DNA from: Mycogone perniciosa
Lineage: Eukaryota > Ascomycota > Sordariomycetes > Hypocreales > Hypocreaceae
NCBI GenBank assembly: GCA_025331125.1
Contig: JAOALB010000212.1
Span: 1-64,000 of the forward strand
Reading direction: 5' to 3'
DNA: 64,000 nucleotides
Shown here: positions 40,748 to 49,549 of the stretch, piece after piece
Layout: each line of letters begins with the position of its first letter
How positions within the stretch are numbered: position 1 is the stretch's first letter
The notes under the pieces: generated by a model
Told to the model about the DNA's origin: nothing
What the model saw: only the letters and a program-made list of their open reading frames with translations
Databases searched by the model: none
Translations under genes and position numbers: made by a program

Positions 40748-40888
40748 TGTCATGATATCGTCATTGACTTACAGATCCGGCTGTTATTGCAAGCTAGTTA
40801 GGAATTAAGGAATGTGCGTTGGAATGAAGGAATGTGTCATGTTGTGGAATGTGCCGTGATGTGGAATAATCCGTTACTGAGGTTGACA
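40748..40888 (-). repeat. LTR of element D (right copy)
   Basis: 141 bp if it runs from TGTCATGAT to GGTTGACA; the inverted ends TGTCA/TGACA support these limits. Its last 115 bp match window positions 1-115. It marks the sharp border between AT-rich repeat DNA and normal gene DNA. Confidence 0.75.
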
Positions 40889-41593
40889 TCTAGACTCCTG
40901 GGATTTTCGGAGATAAGAAGTCCATACGCCAGAAACCTGAAAGCAAAAGCAAGTTCCCTTTCCAGAAACCCTTTCAAGCTTATTTGTAGGAGTACCCCGG
41001 GTGTCGAAAATTTGGAGCTTGTAAGAAGTGAAACATTACCATTCAACAGCACAAGTGTGTGCAGACAGGCACTGCAGCAGAGCGGTGTATATGACGTCCT
41101 TATAAGGCTTTCCGTATCAAGCTGTATGCCGCTGCCAGAAAATTTAGCCTAGAAAGACAGAAATCCGTTGAAACCTGCAGAACATTGTAGCTATAAATAC
41201 GAAGTAGATTTGTTATCATATATATTTACCCATGGGCTCACCCTTTTGGGGCCAACTTTTGCGGGGTGACCATGCGGCGAAAGCCGGCTCCCAGAAAGGG
41301 TGAGCCTATGGGTAAATAGAGATATATGTGTGTGTAAATCGTAATTCTCGATTTGTATATGAACTAATACTCCGTATACAGAAAAGTATGCGTTTCCCTG
41401 GCTGTACTCCGTACCTATCGGGGCGGGGCGGTTGGTATTCAACGGGTCGCACCGCCACTAAACGGCCCGCTCACCAGACCTCGGTGACCTCGGTAAGCTC
41501 GGTGAAGATTGAAGCCAGGTGGACGCTCCACATACTACTAGTATGAGATTCAACTTCATCTCACCTCCACTCAACTCTCTCCCAGGGGCCACA
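40889..41593. other. Intergenic region upstream of RFT1
   Basis: Balanced composition, no convincing gene. The 112-codon open frame at 40,814-41,152 begins inside the D LTR and shows no known motif. It contains a 94-bp hairpin (41,224-41,317) and two copies of TACTCCGTA (41,368 and 41,405), and must hold the RFT1 promoter. Confidence 0.6.
41224..41317. repeat. Short perfect-hairpin repeat (23-bp arms)
   Basis: Left arm 41,224-41,246 and right arm 41,295-41,317 are reverse complements with one mismatch (22 of 23). The arms read ATTTACCCATGGGCTCACCC and inward; the loop is 48 bp and GC-rich. TA-rich flanks on both sides make a tiny inverted-repeat transposon remnant possible. No second copy is in the window. 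Other explanation: a transcribed stem-loop in the RFT1 leader. Confidence 0.6.
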
Positions 41594-43366
41594 ATGTCGC
41601 CCAAACGGAGCGAGAAAGCTCCTCACGACACCAGCAGCAAAAATGCGGCAACCTCCAACCCTTCTATGATCAAAGGCGCGTCCCTTCTCATCGTCCTCCA
41701 ACTCGTCTCGCGGCTCATCACCTTCGTTGCCAATCAGCTTCTCCTGCGCTTTCTCACCGCGCCTCTCCTCGGATTGTCTACCCAGCTTGAGGTCTATTAT
41801 CTCTCGATCCTTTTTTTTGCTCGAGAGAGCTTGCGCGTGGCCATACAGCGCCAGGGCGTTTCAGGCACAGGCACAAATGACCATGGAGAAAGGGATCCTC
41901 AAGATGCTTCGCGACGAGAGGGTCAGGCCGTGGTAAATCTGGGATATCTTGCCATTGGGCTTGGGAGCATTGTCAGTGTTGTTTTAGGATGGATGTACCT
42001 TGCATCTGCTGCCACTGCGACTCTTGGGACGCCCTTCTTAGTCAAATCGCTGTGGCTCTATGGCATTGCAGCGGTGATTGAGCTCTTATCAGAACCATGC
42101 TTTGTCCTGATGCAGACCCGGCTCCTGTTCGGTACACGAGCTGCTGCTGAGTCCATAGCCACCTTTCTCCGCTGCATTGTCGTCTTTGGCTCTGCAGTAT
42201 GGGCATCCAGGGCCCAAATTGACTTGGGGGTCCTCCCCTTTGCGCTTGGCCAGCTCTCATACGGCGTCTCACTCCTCTTCGTTTATCTCTACTCTGGCCA
42301 TCGCCTTGCCTCAAATACGGGCTTCTCAATCCTCCCCAAGCCCCTAAAGGGTGCCGAATTCTTGTCATCCTACTTCTACAAACCAACCATCAGCCTCGCT
42401 GGCAGTATGATGGCCCAAAGCGTCGTCAAGCACCTTCTCACCCAAGGCGACACCTTTCTCATCTCCCTCCTCTCCACCCCGGAAGTCCAAGGGGTGTACG
42501 CCCTCGCCAACAACTACGGAAGTCTGCTGGCCCGCCTGCTCTTCCAGCCCGTTGAGGAAAGCAGCCGAAGCTACTTCTCCCGTCTTCTATCCGCTGGTGA
42601 CAAGCCATATTTTGGACAGCAGCCGTCACCCGCAATAAAAGAAGCCAAACGTAACTTGCACACAATTCTCCGATTGTATTTTCTCCTCTCTGCCATCATT
42701 GTCAGCATTGGACATTTTGCTGCCCCTCCGCTCTTGTCGATCGTCGCAGGAAAGCAATGGACAGGCTCAGGGGCAGGCCATGTTTTGGGCACGTACTGTT
42801 TCTACATCCCTTTCCTCGGCCTTAATGGCATTACTGAGGCATTTGTCGCGTCTGTTGCCTCGGAATCCGAGGTGCACCGTCAATCAGTATGGATGGGTGC
42901 ATTTTCCGTTGCATTTGCCGCTTCAGCGTTCCTCTTCATGCGTGTGTTGCCGCTCGGAGCTGAGGGTCTCGTTTATGCAAACAGCATCAACATGCTGTGC
43001 CGTATCGTTTGGAGCGGCATCTTCATTACAAGCTTCTTCAAAAGGCACGGCATTGACTTCGCACCAATGACACTACTTCCTAGGACTACTATTGCTGTGT
43101 CACTATCAACCTTGGGTCTCTTGCGTTGGTTCAACATCCTGGACGAGGCCCAAGATCGCCCTATTGCAACATTGATAAAAATTGCCGGCGCTGCCATTCA
43201 ATTATTACTTCTTATGTATGTCAACATTTTCTACATGCTTCATACATTTACCTTTTTTTTTTGGAACCATCCATCTAACGCCCTTGACAGTGCATTCCTG
43301 GAGCGAAAACTTCTTCTCGAATGCTTCCATACCATCCGTGGCCGGAAAGCAGCTAAACAACAGTAA
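41594..43366 (+). CDS. RFT1: Rft1-family oligosaccharide translocation protein
   Basis: Rft1 is an ER multi-pass membrane protein of the MATE/MOP flippase superfamily needed for N-glycosylation; it was proposed to flip Man5GlcNAc2-PP-dolichol, though direct flippase activity is disputed. The 590-residue uninterrupted protein starts MSPKRSEK, then has the family N-terminal signature: QLVSRLITFVANQLLLRFL followed by LLGLSTQLEVYYLSILFFAR and ESLRVAIQRQ (about residues 35-90). About a dozen hydrophobic segments follow, with a family-typical stretch (SLLSTPEVQGVYALANNYGS) around residue 295. The frame is open from 41,519, giving 25 more residues, but I prefer the ATG at 41,594 because of its CACAATG context and because upstream residues look unlike the family. 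No intron. Convergent with DBP3, with only 41 bp between stop codons, so their 3' UTRs must overlap. Length is near the family norm. Confidence 0.93.
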   Translation: MSPKRSEKAPHDTSSKNAATSNPSMIKGASLLIVLQLVSRLITFVANQLLLRFLTAPLLGLSTQLEVYYLSILFFARESLRVAIQRQGVSGTGTNDHGERDPQDASRREGQAVVNLGYLAIGLGSIVSVVLGWMYLASAATATLGTPFLVKSLWLYGIAAVIELLSEPCFVLMQTRLLFGTRAAAESIATFLRCIVVFGSAVWASRAQIDLGVLPFALGQLSYGVSLLFVYLYSGHRLASNTGFSILPKPLKGAEFLSSYFYKPTISLAGSMMAQSVVKHLLTQGDTFLISLLSTPEVQGVYALANNYGSLLARLLFQPVEESSRSYFSRLLSAGDKPYFGQQPSPAIKEAKRNLHTILRLYFLLSAIIVSIGHFAAPPLLSIVAGKQWTGSGAGHVLGTYCFYIPFLGLNGITEAFVASVASESEVHRQSVWMGAFSVAFAASAFLFMRVLPLGAEGLVYANSINMLCRIVWSGIFITSFFKRHGIDFAPMTLLPRTTIAVSLSTLGLLRWFNILDEAQDRPIATLIKIAGAAIQLLLLMYVNIFYMLHTFTFFFWNHPSNALDSAFLERKLLLECFHTIRGRKAAKQQ

Positions 43367-43407
43367 CAGAAACAAGGCAACGCGCCGATACATCATCAAT
43401 TAAACAA

Positions 43408-45414
43408 TTAATCGAAAGTAATCTTGGTAGCCTTCTGGTTCGAATCAACGTCCTTGAAGAAGGCGCCGTACATGTCGTGAGTCTTCTTCTTAACGACGGT
43501 GCCAAACTTGAGTAGCTCGTCTGGAACAGGCTGGTTGGCGCCCTTAAGGATGTTGATCAAACTGTTTTACCCATGTCAGTCATCATGATGCGTCTCATCT
43601 ACCTGAGGTGACTACTTACGAGCCTGAGTGCGCCTTGTCCTGGATTGTGAAAAGTGTAATCGCCTCGCCCAACTTGCCAGCTCGGCCAGTTCGTCCGATG
43701 CGGTGGACGTAATCTTCAATCGTAAGGGGGAACTAGAAAGGCATGTTAGATGCTGGGCTGTGGTGTTACGTTCCATAGTCTGAGATTGACATACCGTGAC
43801 ATTGACAACCAGCTTCACCTCGGGGATATCCAATCCTCGAGCCGCCACATCCGTAGCAACCAATACTGGGGTATTTCCCGATTTGAAAGCCTCCAGACTT
43901 CGAGTTCGCTGTTCCTGCTTCAAGTCTCCGTGAATGCCGCCCACGCGAATGCCCTTGCGGCTGAGGAAGCCCTCCACACGCGTAGCCTCCTTCTTGTACA
44001 AGCAGAAAACCAGGATGCGGTCGTCCTTTTGCTTGCCCTGTTGGTGCTGCTTGATGATCTGTAGCAGGCGGAACTCCTTGTCCCTGGATTCCACAACCTC
44101 GACCTTTTGCGCGATGCGTGTATTGGCCTGCAGCTCAACCGAGCCGTTTTCTGTCTCCTTGCCGTGAGATCCAATGGTAATCTTGACAGGATCAACCATG
44201 AAAGTTGAAGCAAGGCTTTGCACGGAGTATGGCCATGTAGCCGTGAACATGAGCGTCTGGCGCTCCTCCCGCGCGTGGCAGGCACCGAGGATCTGCTTGA
44301 TATCTTCTTCGAAACCCTTGTCCAACATGCGATCGGCCTCATCCAATACCGCGAAGCGGCAGCCGCTTAGGTCGACGGTGCCGTCAGACATGAAATCCTT
44401 CAATCGACCGGGCGTAGCCACGATGATATCAGAGCCCCTGTTCAACAGCGCCCGCTGGTCGTCCTTGGAGGAGCCACCGAAGAGGCAGACGCACTTGAGG
44501 TTAATTTGGGCAGCCAGGCGGGCCATTTGCTCGTGCGTCTGCATGGCCAGCTCTCGTGTAGGGGAGACAACCACGGCCTTGACTCCCTTCTTCTTGATTA
44601 CTGAGATAGCCTCAACGCAAGGCAGGGCGAAGGCCATGGTCTTGCCGGAACCGGTCTCGGCAACACCTACAACGTCACGTCCCGACAGAGTCGATGGCCA
44701 AGAAGCAGCCTGGATAGGAGTAGGGGCCTTGTAGGTGGCAAAAGGCGAAGGCTTCTTCTCGAGGAGGTTAGTAGAAGGGAGGTGGTGGAATTCGGTGACG
44801 GGCCGGAGCTTGCCAGTGGTATTCCTGGGATCGGCAATGACGATCTGATTCTGGGACATGTAGTCGTCGATTTCAGCCTGTGGAACGTTGGAGAGGCTCA
44901 TGGTCTGAACGTATTCGCGCACAGTGGACTCCTGCTCAGATGTCGTAGCCTTGTTCTTGTTTTTCTTGTCCTTCTTGGACTTTTTCTTGTCCTCGGCAGG
45001 CTTAGCTTCTTCCTCGACATTGGCGCCTTCTTCTTGTTCGGGCTTCTCCTCCTCCTTTTCTGGCTGTTTTTCAGATTCCTGTTCCTCCTCTTCTTGTTGT
45101 GACTCCTTTAGCTTCTTCTCCTTCTTCTCTTTCTTCTCCTTCTTATCTTTCTTCTTTTCTTTCTGGCTCTCCTTGTCGGCGGTTTCCTCTACAGCGGTTT
45201 CGATCTTGTCATCGCCGTTGGTAGTCTCGGTCTCCTCCAGCTTGCGCTTCTTATCCTTCTTATCCTTCTTGTCCTTCTTCTTTTCTTTCTTCTCCTTCTT
45301 CAACTGGGCCCTCTCGGCATCGTCACTGGCAGAATCGGTCTTCGACTTCTTAGCAGGGCGATGCTCGGCGCCATTAGCCTCGCTCTCAGGGCGCGCGTGC
45401 TTCGTAGCCGCCAT
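43408..45414 (-). CDS. DBP3: ATP-dependent RNA helicase Dbp3 (DEAD box, ribosome biogenesis)
   Basis: Nucleolar DEAD-box helicase acting in early pre-rRNA processing for the 60S subunit. Exons on the minus strand are 45,414-43,795, 43,732-43,620 and 43,561-43,408; introns of 62 bp (GTATGT...TCTAG) and 58 bp (GTAAGT...ACAG). The product is 628 residues. Residues 1-165 are a Lys/Glu-rich, largely disordered tail with KKDK and KEKK repeats, typical of Dbp3 nuclear/nucleolar targeting tails. The helicase core follows: AETGSGKT (252-259), PTRELA (285-290), TPGR (about 334), DEAD (358-361), TAT in place of SAT (391-393) and HRIGRTGR (550-557). The C-terminal exon reads SLINILKGANQPVPDELLKFG. I chose MAATKHA as start; the frame stays open 81 codons upstream to 45,657, but that part looks like 5' UTR. 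Confidence 0.93.
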
Positions 45415-45717
45415 TGCAACAGATTCTTGCTGCCGTTTGTGTACCTGTGTTGGGATTATAGGTAGAGCGAGATCCGGCTTATCGTTCGTTCTTGATGTCC
45501 GGCGCAACAAGAAGATCGATTTTACGGCACAAAAAATGGCAGTGGGTCTAGGCGGTAAAAAAAAACGTCGGAACTTCAAGAAAATTTTCGTTATCGATAA
45601 CGGCTGTAGCGGGCCCCCACCAAATTCCCCCCACCTTGAACGCTTTCCAAACCCCAACCCTAGCAGGGATCAGCTCTTAACCATTATTTTCGGAGCAGAT
45701 ATCACAAATCGTGAAAG
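45415..45717. other. Intergenic region between DBP3 and tRNA-Ile
   Basis: About 300 bp holding the DBP3 5' UTR and promoter. An A-run near 45,555-45,565 and a C-run near 45,612-45,630 are the only visible landmarks. No gene seen. Confidence 0.5.
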
Positions 45718-45817
45718 GCTTCCGTAGCTCAGTTGGTTAGAGCTTCGTACTAATACTCTGGCTTCGGCTTCAGTCTTGGTAATGCGAAGGTCGCAGGTTC
45801 AAGCCCTGCCGGGAGCA
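45718..45817 (+). tRNA. tRNA-Ile (anticodon AAT) with a 26-nt intron
   Basis: Folds into a full cloverleaf: acceptor GCTTCCG/CGGGAGC with one G-U pair, D stem GCTC/GAGC, anticodon stem TCGTA/TGCGA, T stem GCAGG/CCTGC with loop TTCAAGC, discriminator A. The anticodon loop is CTAATAA with AAT at 45,752-45,754. A 26-nt intron (45,756-45,781) sits one base 3' of the anticodon, the canonical place. The internal promoter A box (TAGCTCAGTTGG) and B box (GGTTCAAGCCC) are present, and a T-run at 45,847-45,851 can end Pol III transcription. AAT is read as IAT after deamination. Confidence 0.93.
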
Positions 45818-46492
45818 AATTGTCTCACCACGCCGTTCACGATTTCTTTTTGCATCTTCACGTTGTTGATATCGTTACTTTGGGATTGTAGGATTTTGGT
45901 GGTGTTGAGTCGAGGGCTTTGTCCACATAATGAATGAGTAGGCATGTTTCAGTTGTCTTTTTAATGACCTTTTCCATGTGTAGCCTCTGTAAACTGCTGG
46001 CTTCAAGTATCCTCTCAATGACATAACTTCACAACAGAGTTACACTCGAGTAATGCCAACAGATAATCTATGAGTTTGCCATGTGCTTGTGCTTGCTCCC
46101 TGATTCCAATATGGATTCCGTTTCTCGGACCTCATGTCACCCCGTCCTACTAGAGCTGCGTGTCCATATACCTGGCAGTCCACAACTTGCCTCGCCTGAC
46201 CCTGATCTGGCTTATAAGATGTTGTTTGCTCGATCCTCAAGACCCAACTCTCTCGCAGGCTATGCGCCTTGCCGTTCCTATTACGATACCTCATTAGAAA
46301 ATTGTCGCCCTTTTCAGTGCTAGATATCACTGTCTTTGGTAGTGCAAATAGTTGTCGTCTGCGGCAAGGCGAGCAGCAGAGCATGACTACCTCGTGGCGT
46401 TATGGCCTACAAGTGTGGGCTATTTCTTTCTCAGAAATCAAGCTTGAATCGTGAATCCACATGCCTCATAAAAATACGTTTTTACGATCAAG
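45818..46492. other. Intergenic region upstream of the membrane-protein gene
   Basis: About 675 bp. Short open frames on both strands (for example 46,040-46,384 minus, 46,081-46,323 plus) overlap each other and resemble no family. It contains the tRNA terminator and must carry the promoter of the downstream gene. I see nothing else. Confidence 0.5.
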
Positions 46493-47692
46493 ATGGGCAC
46501 CTGTCAGAGCCAGGGGAATCCGGATCTGTACGGCTTGGGAATCCGACTTGGATTCTACTTCCAGTGGTTCGGGCAAATCTTGATCGAGTACGTGGACGAG
46601 GCAGACGTATCCGATATCCGCCTACTCGGGCTGCTCCTCTCCGGCGCTGTAATCCTCAGTCTGATCATCCGAGCTGCCGAAGAACATATTCAACCAACCG
46701 ACATGTACATTATCCTCCTCCTCGCTGCGGGCACTTACATCTTCCTCATTCCGATCCATATCTGGCGCGTCTTGACGTGCTGCACCCCGGCATGGGATCC
46801 TCTGAGATGGACGAGAGACGTTGAAATGCCCATTTATGACTATGGAAACTCGGTGCTGCTCCTGACCATAGCATCTCTTGGGGTTTGGTGCTTTACAACC
46901 TATATGCCGATGAAGAGGCGGGACTGCAGCGAGTATGGCTTCTTATTTACTAAGATCAGATTGGATAATGCGGCGTTTATGGTGATCAACGTGGTGCTAT
47001 ATATGTTCATCATTCTGGCTTGTGTCGGCACGCTTCTTCACAAGATGGGCTTTTTGGATAGCCAACTACCCCGGAGTCACCGGCGGCGGTGGAGGAGAAG
47101 AAGAAGAAGAAGAAGAGGGAGGGTCAGGTCAGAACCTTAAAGGCTTCCATCAACAAGTTACTCTAATATCTGACAAGAAGCTGTCAGTAAGGAGCGAAAG
47201 GACTTTCTTCGTGTCATGCGTGGCATCTCGAGCATCACTGTCTATGGCCTGCAAATAGCAGCTATAGAACTCACCATCGACTGGAACCACTTTGACAACG
47301 TCAATGCCATTAACACGAGCGCGCAGACGATTCCGCTATTAACCAGTATCGGAATTATCCTACGCATCATACTCACACATTACCACGCCGACGCCAATCC
47401 AGAAGAACCGCCTGCGATCGACATGCCTGAAACGGCTGCTCCAAATCCCCCGCCCCCAGATCCTCCAGCACCAGCACTAGCACCAGCACCAGGGAGTCCT
47501 GAGTTTGGCACATATGAGTATTGGCTTAGGAGAATGGAGCAAGCGAATCGAGAGGCGGCAGCGGAAGCGGCAGCTCGAGCGGCGCGGGAGGCCCAAGCAC
47601 CGATGCAAGAGCCGGCTCAGGCGTACAGAAGATATGGTGGGACAGATGTGTTTGACCCGGACTATGTACGCGTACGTATGGTTTCTGTGTGA
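46493..47692 (+). CDS. Fungal multi-pass integral membrane protein of unknown function
   Basis: The N-terminus (residues 7-22) holds NPDLYGLGIRLGFYFQW, preceded by a Cys-x-Ser-Gln. This signature opens a large family of uncharacterised filamentous-fungal membrane proteins. Hydrophobic helices lie at about residues 43-60, 74-92, 119-140 and 160-180 of the first exon, and one or two more in the second (KERKDFLRVM, then VYGLQIAAIELTIDWN). The C-terminal tail from about residue 285 is Pro/Ala-rich then Ala/Arg/Glu-rich, probably cytosolic. The two coding parts are in the same frame with a stop at 47,138-47,140 between them, so an intron is needed. My best model is 47,128-47,187 (GTCAGA...GTCAG), giving 379 residues, but the donor lies beside a GA-rich microsatellite (47,085-47,122) and is uncertain. 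No function assigned. Confidence 0.7.
47085..47122 (+). repeat. Purine (GGC/GGA/GAA) microsatellite at an exon end
   Basis: Imperfect trinucleotide tract of GGC, GGA and AGA units. In the gene's frame it encodes an Arg run; in the next frame it would encode Gly/Glu. Length change here would alter the protein, and it hides the true splice donor. Confidence 0.6.
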
Positions 47693-47989
47693 GAGCTGTA
47701 TGTCGAGGGTTAAGTTGAGGGAAGAAACAATATTTAGTTGTTTAATGTTGAGATCAATGTTCTCCTGGAGTCAGTCTTTGGAGCTAGATCGACTCTCGGT
47801 GTACGGAGTAGGCGCTAAGGTCGGTGAGCCTCTCGGTAAGCGATAACCGATTGTCCCCTGCGTCAGCCCCACAATCCCTAACCAAGCTGTCCATGTCCAA
47901 GTAAACAAAACAACACCCTTCATCATCCTATCATCCATCAGCACTCTCACCCATAAGGAATCCCAACACCATTCGCCTCGAGACGAACC

Positions 47990-49095
47990 ATGGAGAAGGA
48001 ACCCGCCAAAAAGGTATCCTCAAAGGAGCGACGGCCCAAGGAAAAGGACAAGGACAAGGTTAAGGACGACTCCAAGGTCCACAAGCTATCGCTCAAGGGC
48101 AGCGCAAGACTGGTCGCTGAATTTGTGAGTAAACTGCGCCCTCCAAGTCTACTTCTGCTTTCCCTGGGTGTATTCGTAGCTGACTTCTTGCGTGACCCAA
48201 GTTCCAATACTCCATACACACAATTCTGTACGGACCCGCGAATCACTACTGCTCCCCCGATGTCGCAGAGTAAAGCTTCTGACCATTGTTCGTTTGCTCC
48301 TCCAGATTTCAACGTGGCGTCTACCCGGCCGAAGACTTCACAGCGTACGAATTCACATGGTATCCATAGTTGAACAGGCGGAACTGACCTCCTTACAGAG
48401 TTAAGAAATATGGCCTCAATATGCTCGGTGCGTCTACGGAACCCATCTCGACACCCACCTGAAGGACAAGTATCACAACGATCGATAGAGCCAAGAACTA
48501 ATGCGTTATTCCCCCGTCTCAAGTCTCCGCCGACGACCAAGTCAAAGCATACATCAAAAAGATCATGACCCAGCTCGACAAATGGATGGTTGGCGGCAAA
48601 ATCTCCAAACTCGTCATCGTCATTACAGACAAAGACACCGGCGAGCACGTCGAGCGCTGGCAATTCGACGTATGCGCCCACCACCTTCTACACCCCCAAA
48701 ACAGCAATCTAACGAGTCACTTCCCACAGGTCCAAATCTCCCAACCGCCCCCCAAATCGAAATCCAAGTCCAAATCCTCCTCCTCGAAACCCTCCGACCA
48801 AGAAAACGCCACCCCTTCCGCCCCCGCACAGCCCGAAAAGACCGAAACAGAGATCCAAGCCGAAATCGCAGCCATCTTCCGCCAGATCACCGCGTCGGTT
48901 ACGTTCCTCCCCCAACTCAGTGGCGACTGCACCTTCAACGTTCTCGTCTACGCAGATGCCGACAGTGACGTCCCCGTTGAATGGGGCGATTCAGATGCCA
49001 AGGAGATTGAGAATGGAGAGAGGGTCCAACTGCGAGGCTTTAGTACGGCGAATCATCGTGTGGATACGATAGTGAGCTATAGGCTGGGGGATTGA
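47990..49095 (+). CDS. MAD2: Spindle assembly checkpoint protein Mad2 (HORMA domain)
   Basis: Mad2 binds Mad1 and Cdc20 at unattached kinetochores and holds back the anaphase-promoting complex. Six exons: 47,990-48,124, 48,202-48,227, 48,306-48,344, 48,399-48,427, 48,524-48,669 and 48,730-49,095; together 741 nt, 246 residues, all phases consistent. Recognition: LKGSARLVAEFFQYSIHTIL, FQRGVYPAEDFTAVKKYGLN, DKWMVGGKISKLVIVITDKD and GEHVERWQFDVQIS, then FRQITASVTFLPQL and RVQLRGFSTANHRVDTIVSY, the C-terminal safety belt. Odd points: a charged Lys-rich N-terminal extension of about 30 residues, and a Ser/Lys/Pro linker after VQIS (about residues 129-160), both longer than in human Mad2. Three exons are only 26, 39 and 29 nt. 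Stop codons of MAD2 and UBP14 face each other 454 bp apart. Confidence 0.93.
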
Positions 49096-49549
49096 TCCAT
49101 CGAGTTGGATGATGTGTGACGGTCACGATAAGGGAGGGACCCGTAATTATGAACCTGTAATATGTGGTTGGGATCTGTGAGAGCTGGTTATAACTCATCG
49201 TATTATGACGGGCAAGTGGTAGACATTCCCAGAGAAGGACTTGTTTTGGCATGGGGGCGTTGACCTGGAACACAAGGGTTTACTTTCTCTTTATATCTAA
49301 TTGCTATGTTTGAATGAAACATGGGAAGAGAATATCGAAGAATGCTCCGTGGTATTATCGCCATGCCTACTGTAATATATGCCATATTGCTCATCATCCC
49401 TTCCGTAATCCGTGGTAGGCCTCGTGCATCTTCCAGATACACTTGTCCCAACTATCCCTCGCAACCCAAACCCAGTTTTGCTATGCACCCAAATCATCTT
49501 GTCGCATCTATCGCTGTCTTTGGCGGCAGATCACCCACGGCAATGTCAT
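49096..49549. other. Convergent 3' region between MAD2 and UBP14
   Basis: About 450 bp with both 3' UTRs. Several short open frames overlap and match nothing. No gene or repeat seen. Confidence 0.5.

Larger units (their letters stand above)
1..40888 (-). mobile_element. Ty1/copia-type LTR retrotransposon D (outermost, broken up by nested insertions)
   Basis: This is the base layer of the nest. Positions 1-115 match 40,774-40,888 base for base in register, with only nine differences, all transitions, so they are the two LTRs of one element. D itself is carried by 1-2,483, 9,014-9,383 and 38,459-40,888, about 5.3 kb. It lies on the minus strand: a C-run next to the left LTR (116-126) is the polypurine tract of the minus strand, and RNase H and RT motifs read leftward. 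Copia type is inferred from the RNase H motif TKAELLAF (normally TEAE) and the RT motif FINNIILLY, where the paired Asp are now Asn. The left LTR is cut by the window edge, so the left target duplication cannot be checked; the right flank starts with TCTAG. Confidence 0.8.

Noticed and set aside
1..40888. CRISPR, prophage or bacterial-type defence system in the AT-rich block
   Set aside because: No regularly spaced repeats, no bacterial gene organisation; all repeats are explained by LTRs and their colinear element copies.
40814..41152. 112-codon plus-strand open frame at the border
   Set aside because: It starts inside the LTR of element D and shows no domain or family-like composition; an overlapping minus frame is equally open.
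44924..45727. 267-codon plus-strand open frame rich in Ser/Phe/Leu
   Set aside because: It is the antisense shadow of the Lys/Glu-rich tail of DBP3 (AAG/GAG codons read backwards).
48345..48380. MAD2 exon 3 extended through TACGAATTCACATG to a donor at 48,359
   Set aside because: Joining from there to 48,399 makes a TGA. The donor GTACGA at 48,345 keeps the frame and gives EDFTAVKKYGLN as in known Mad2 proteins.
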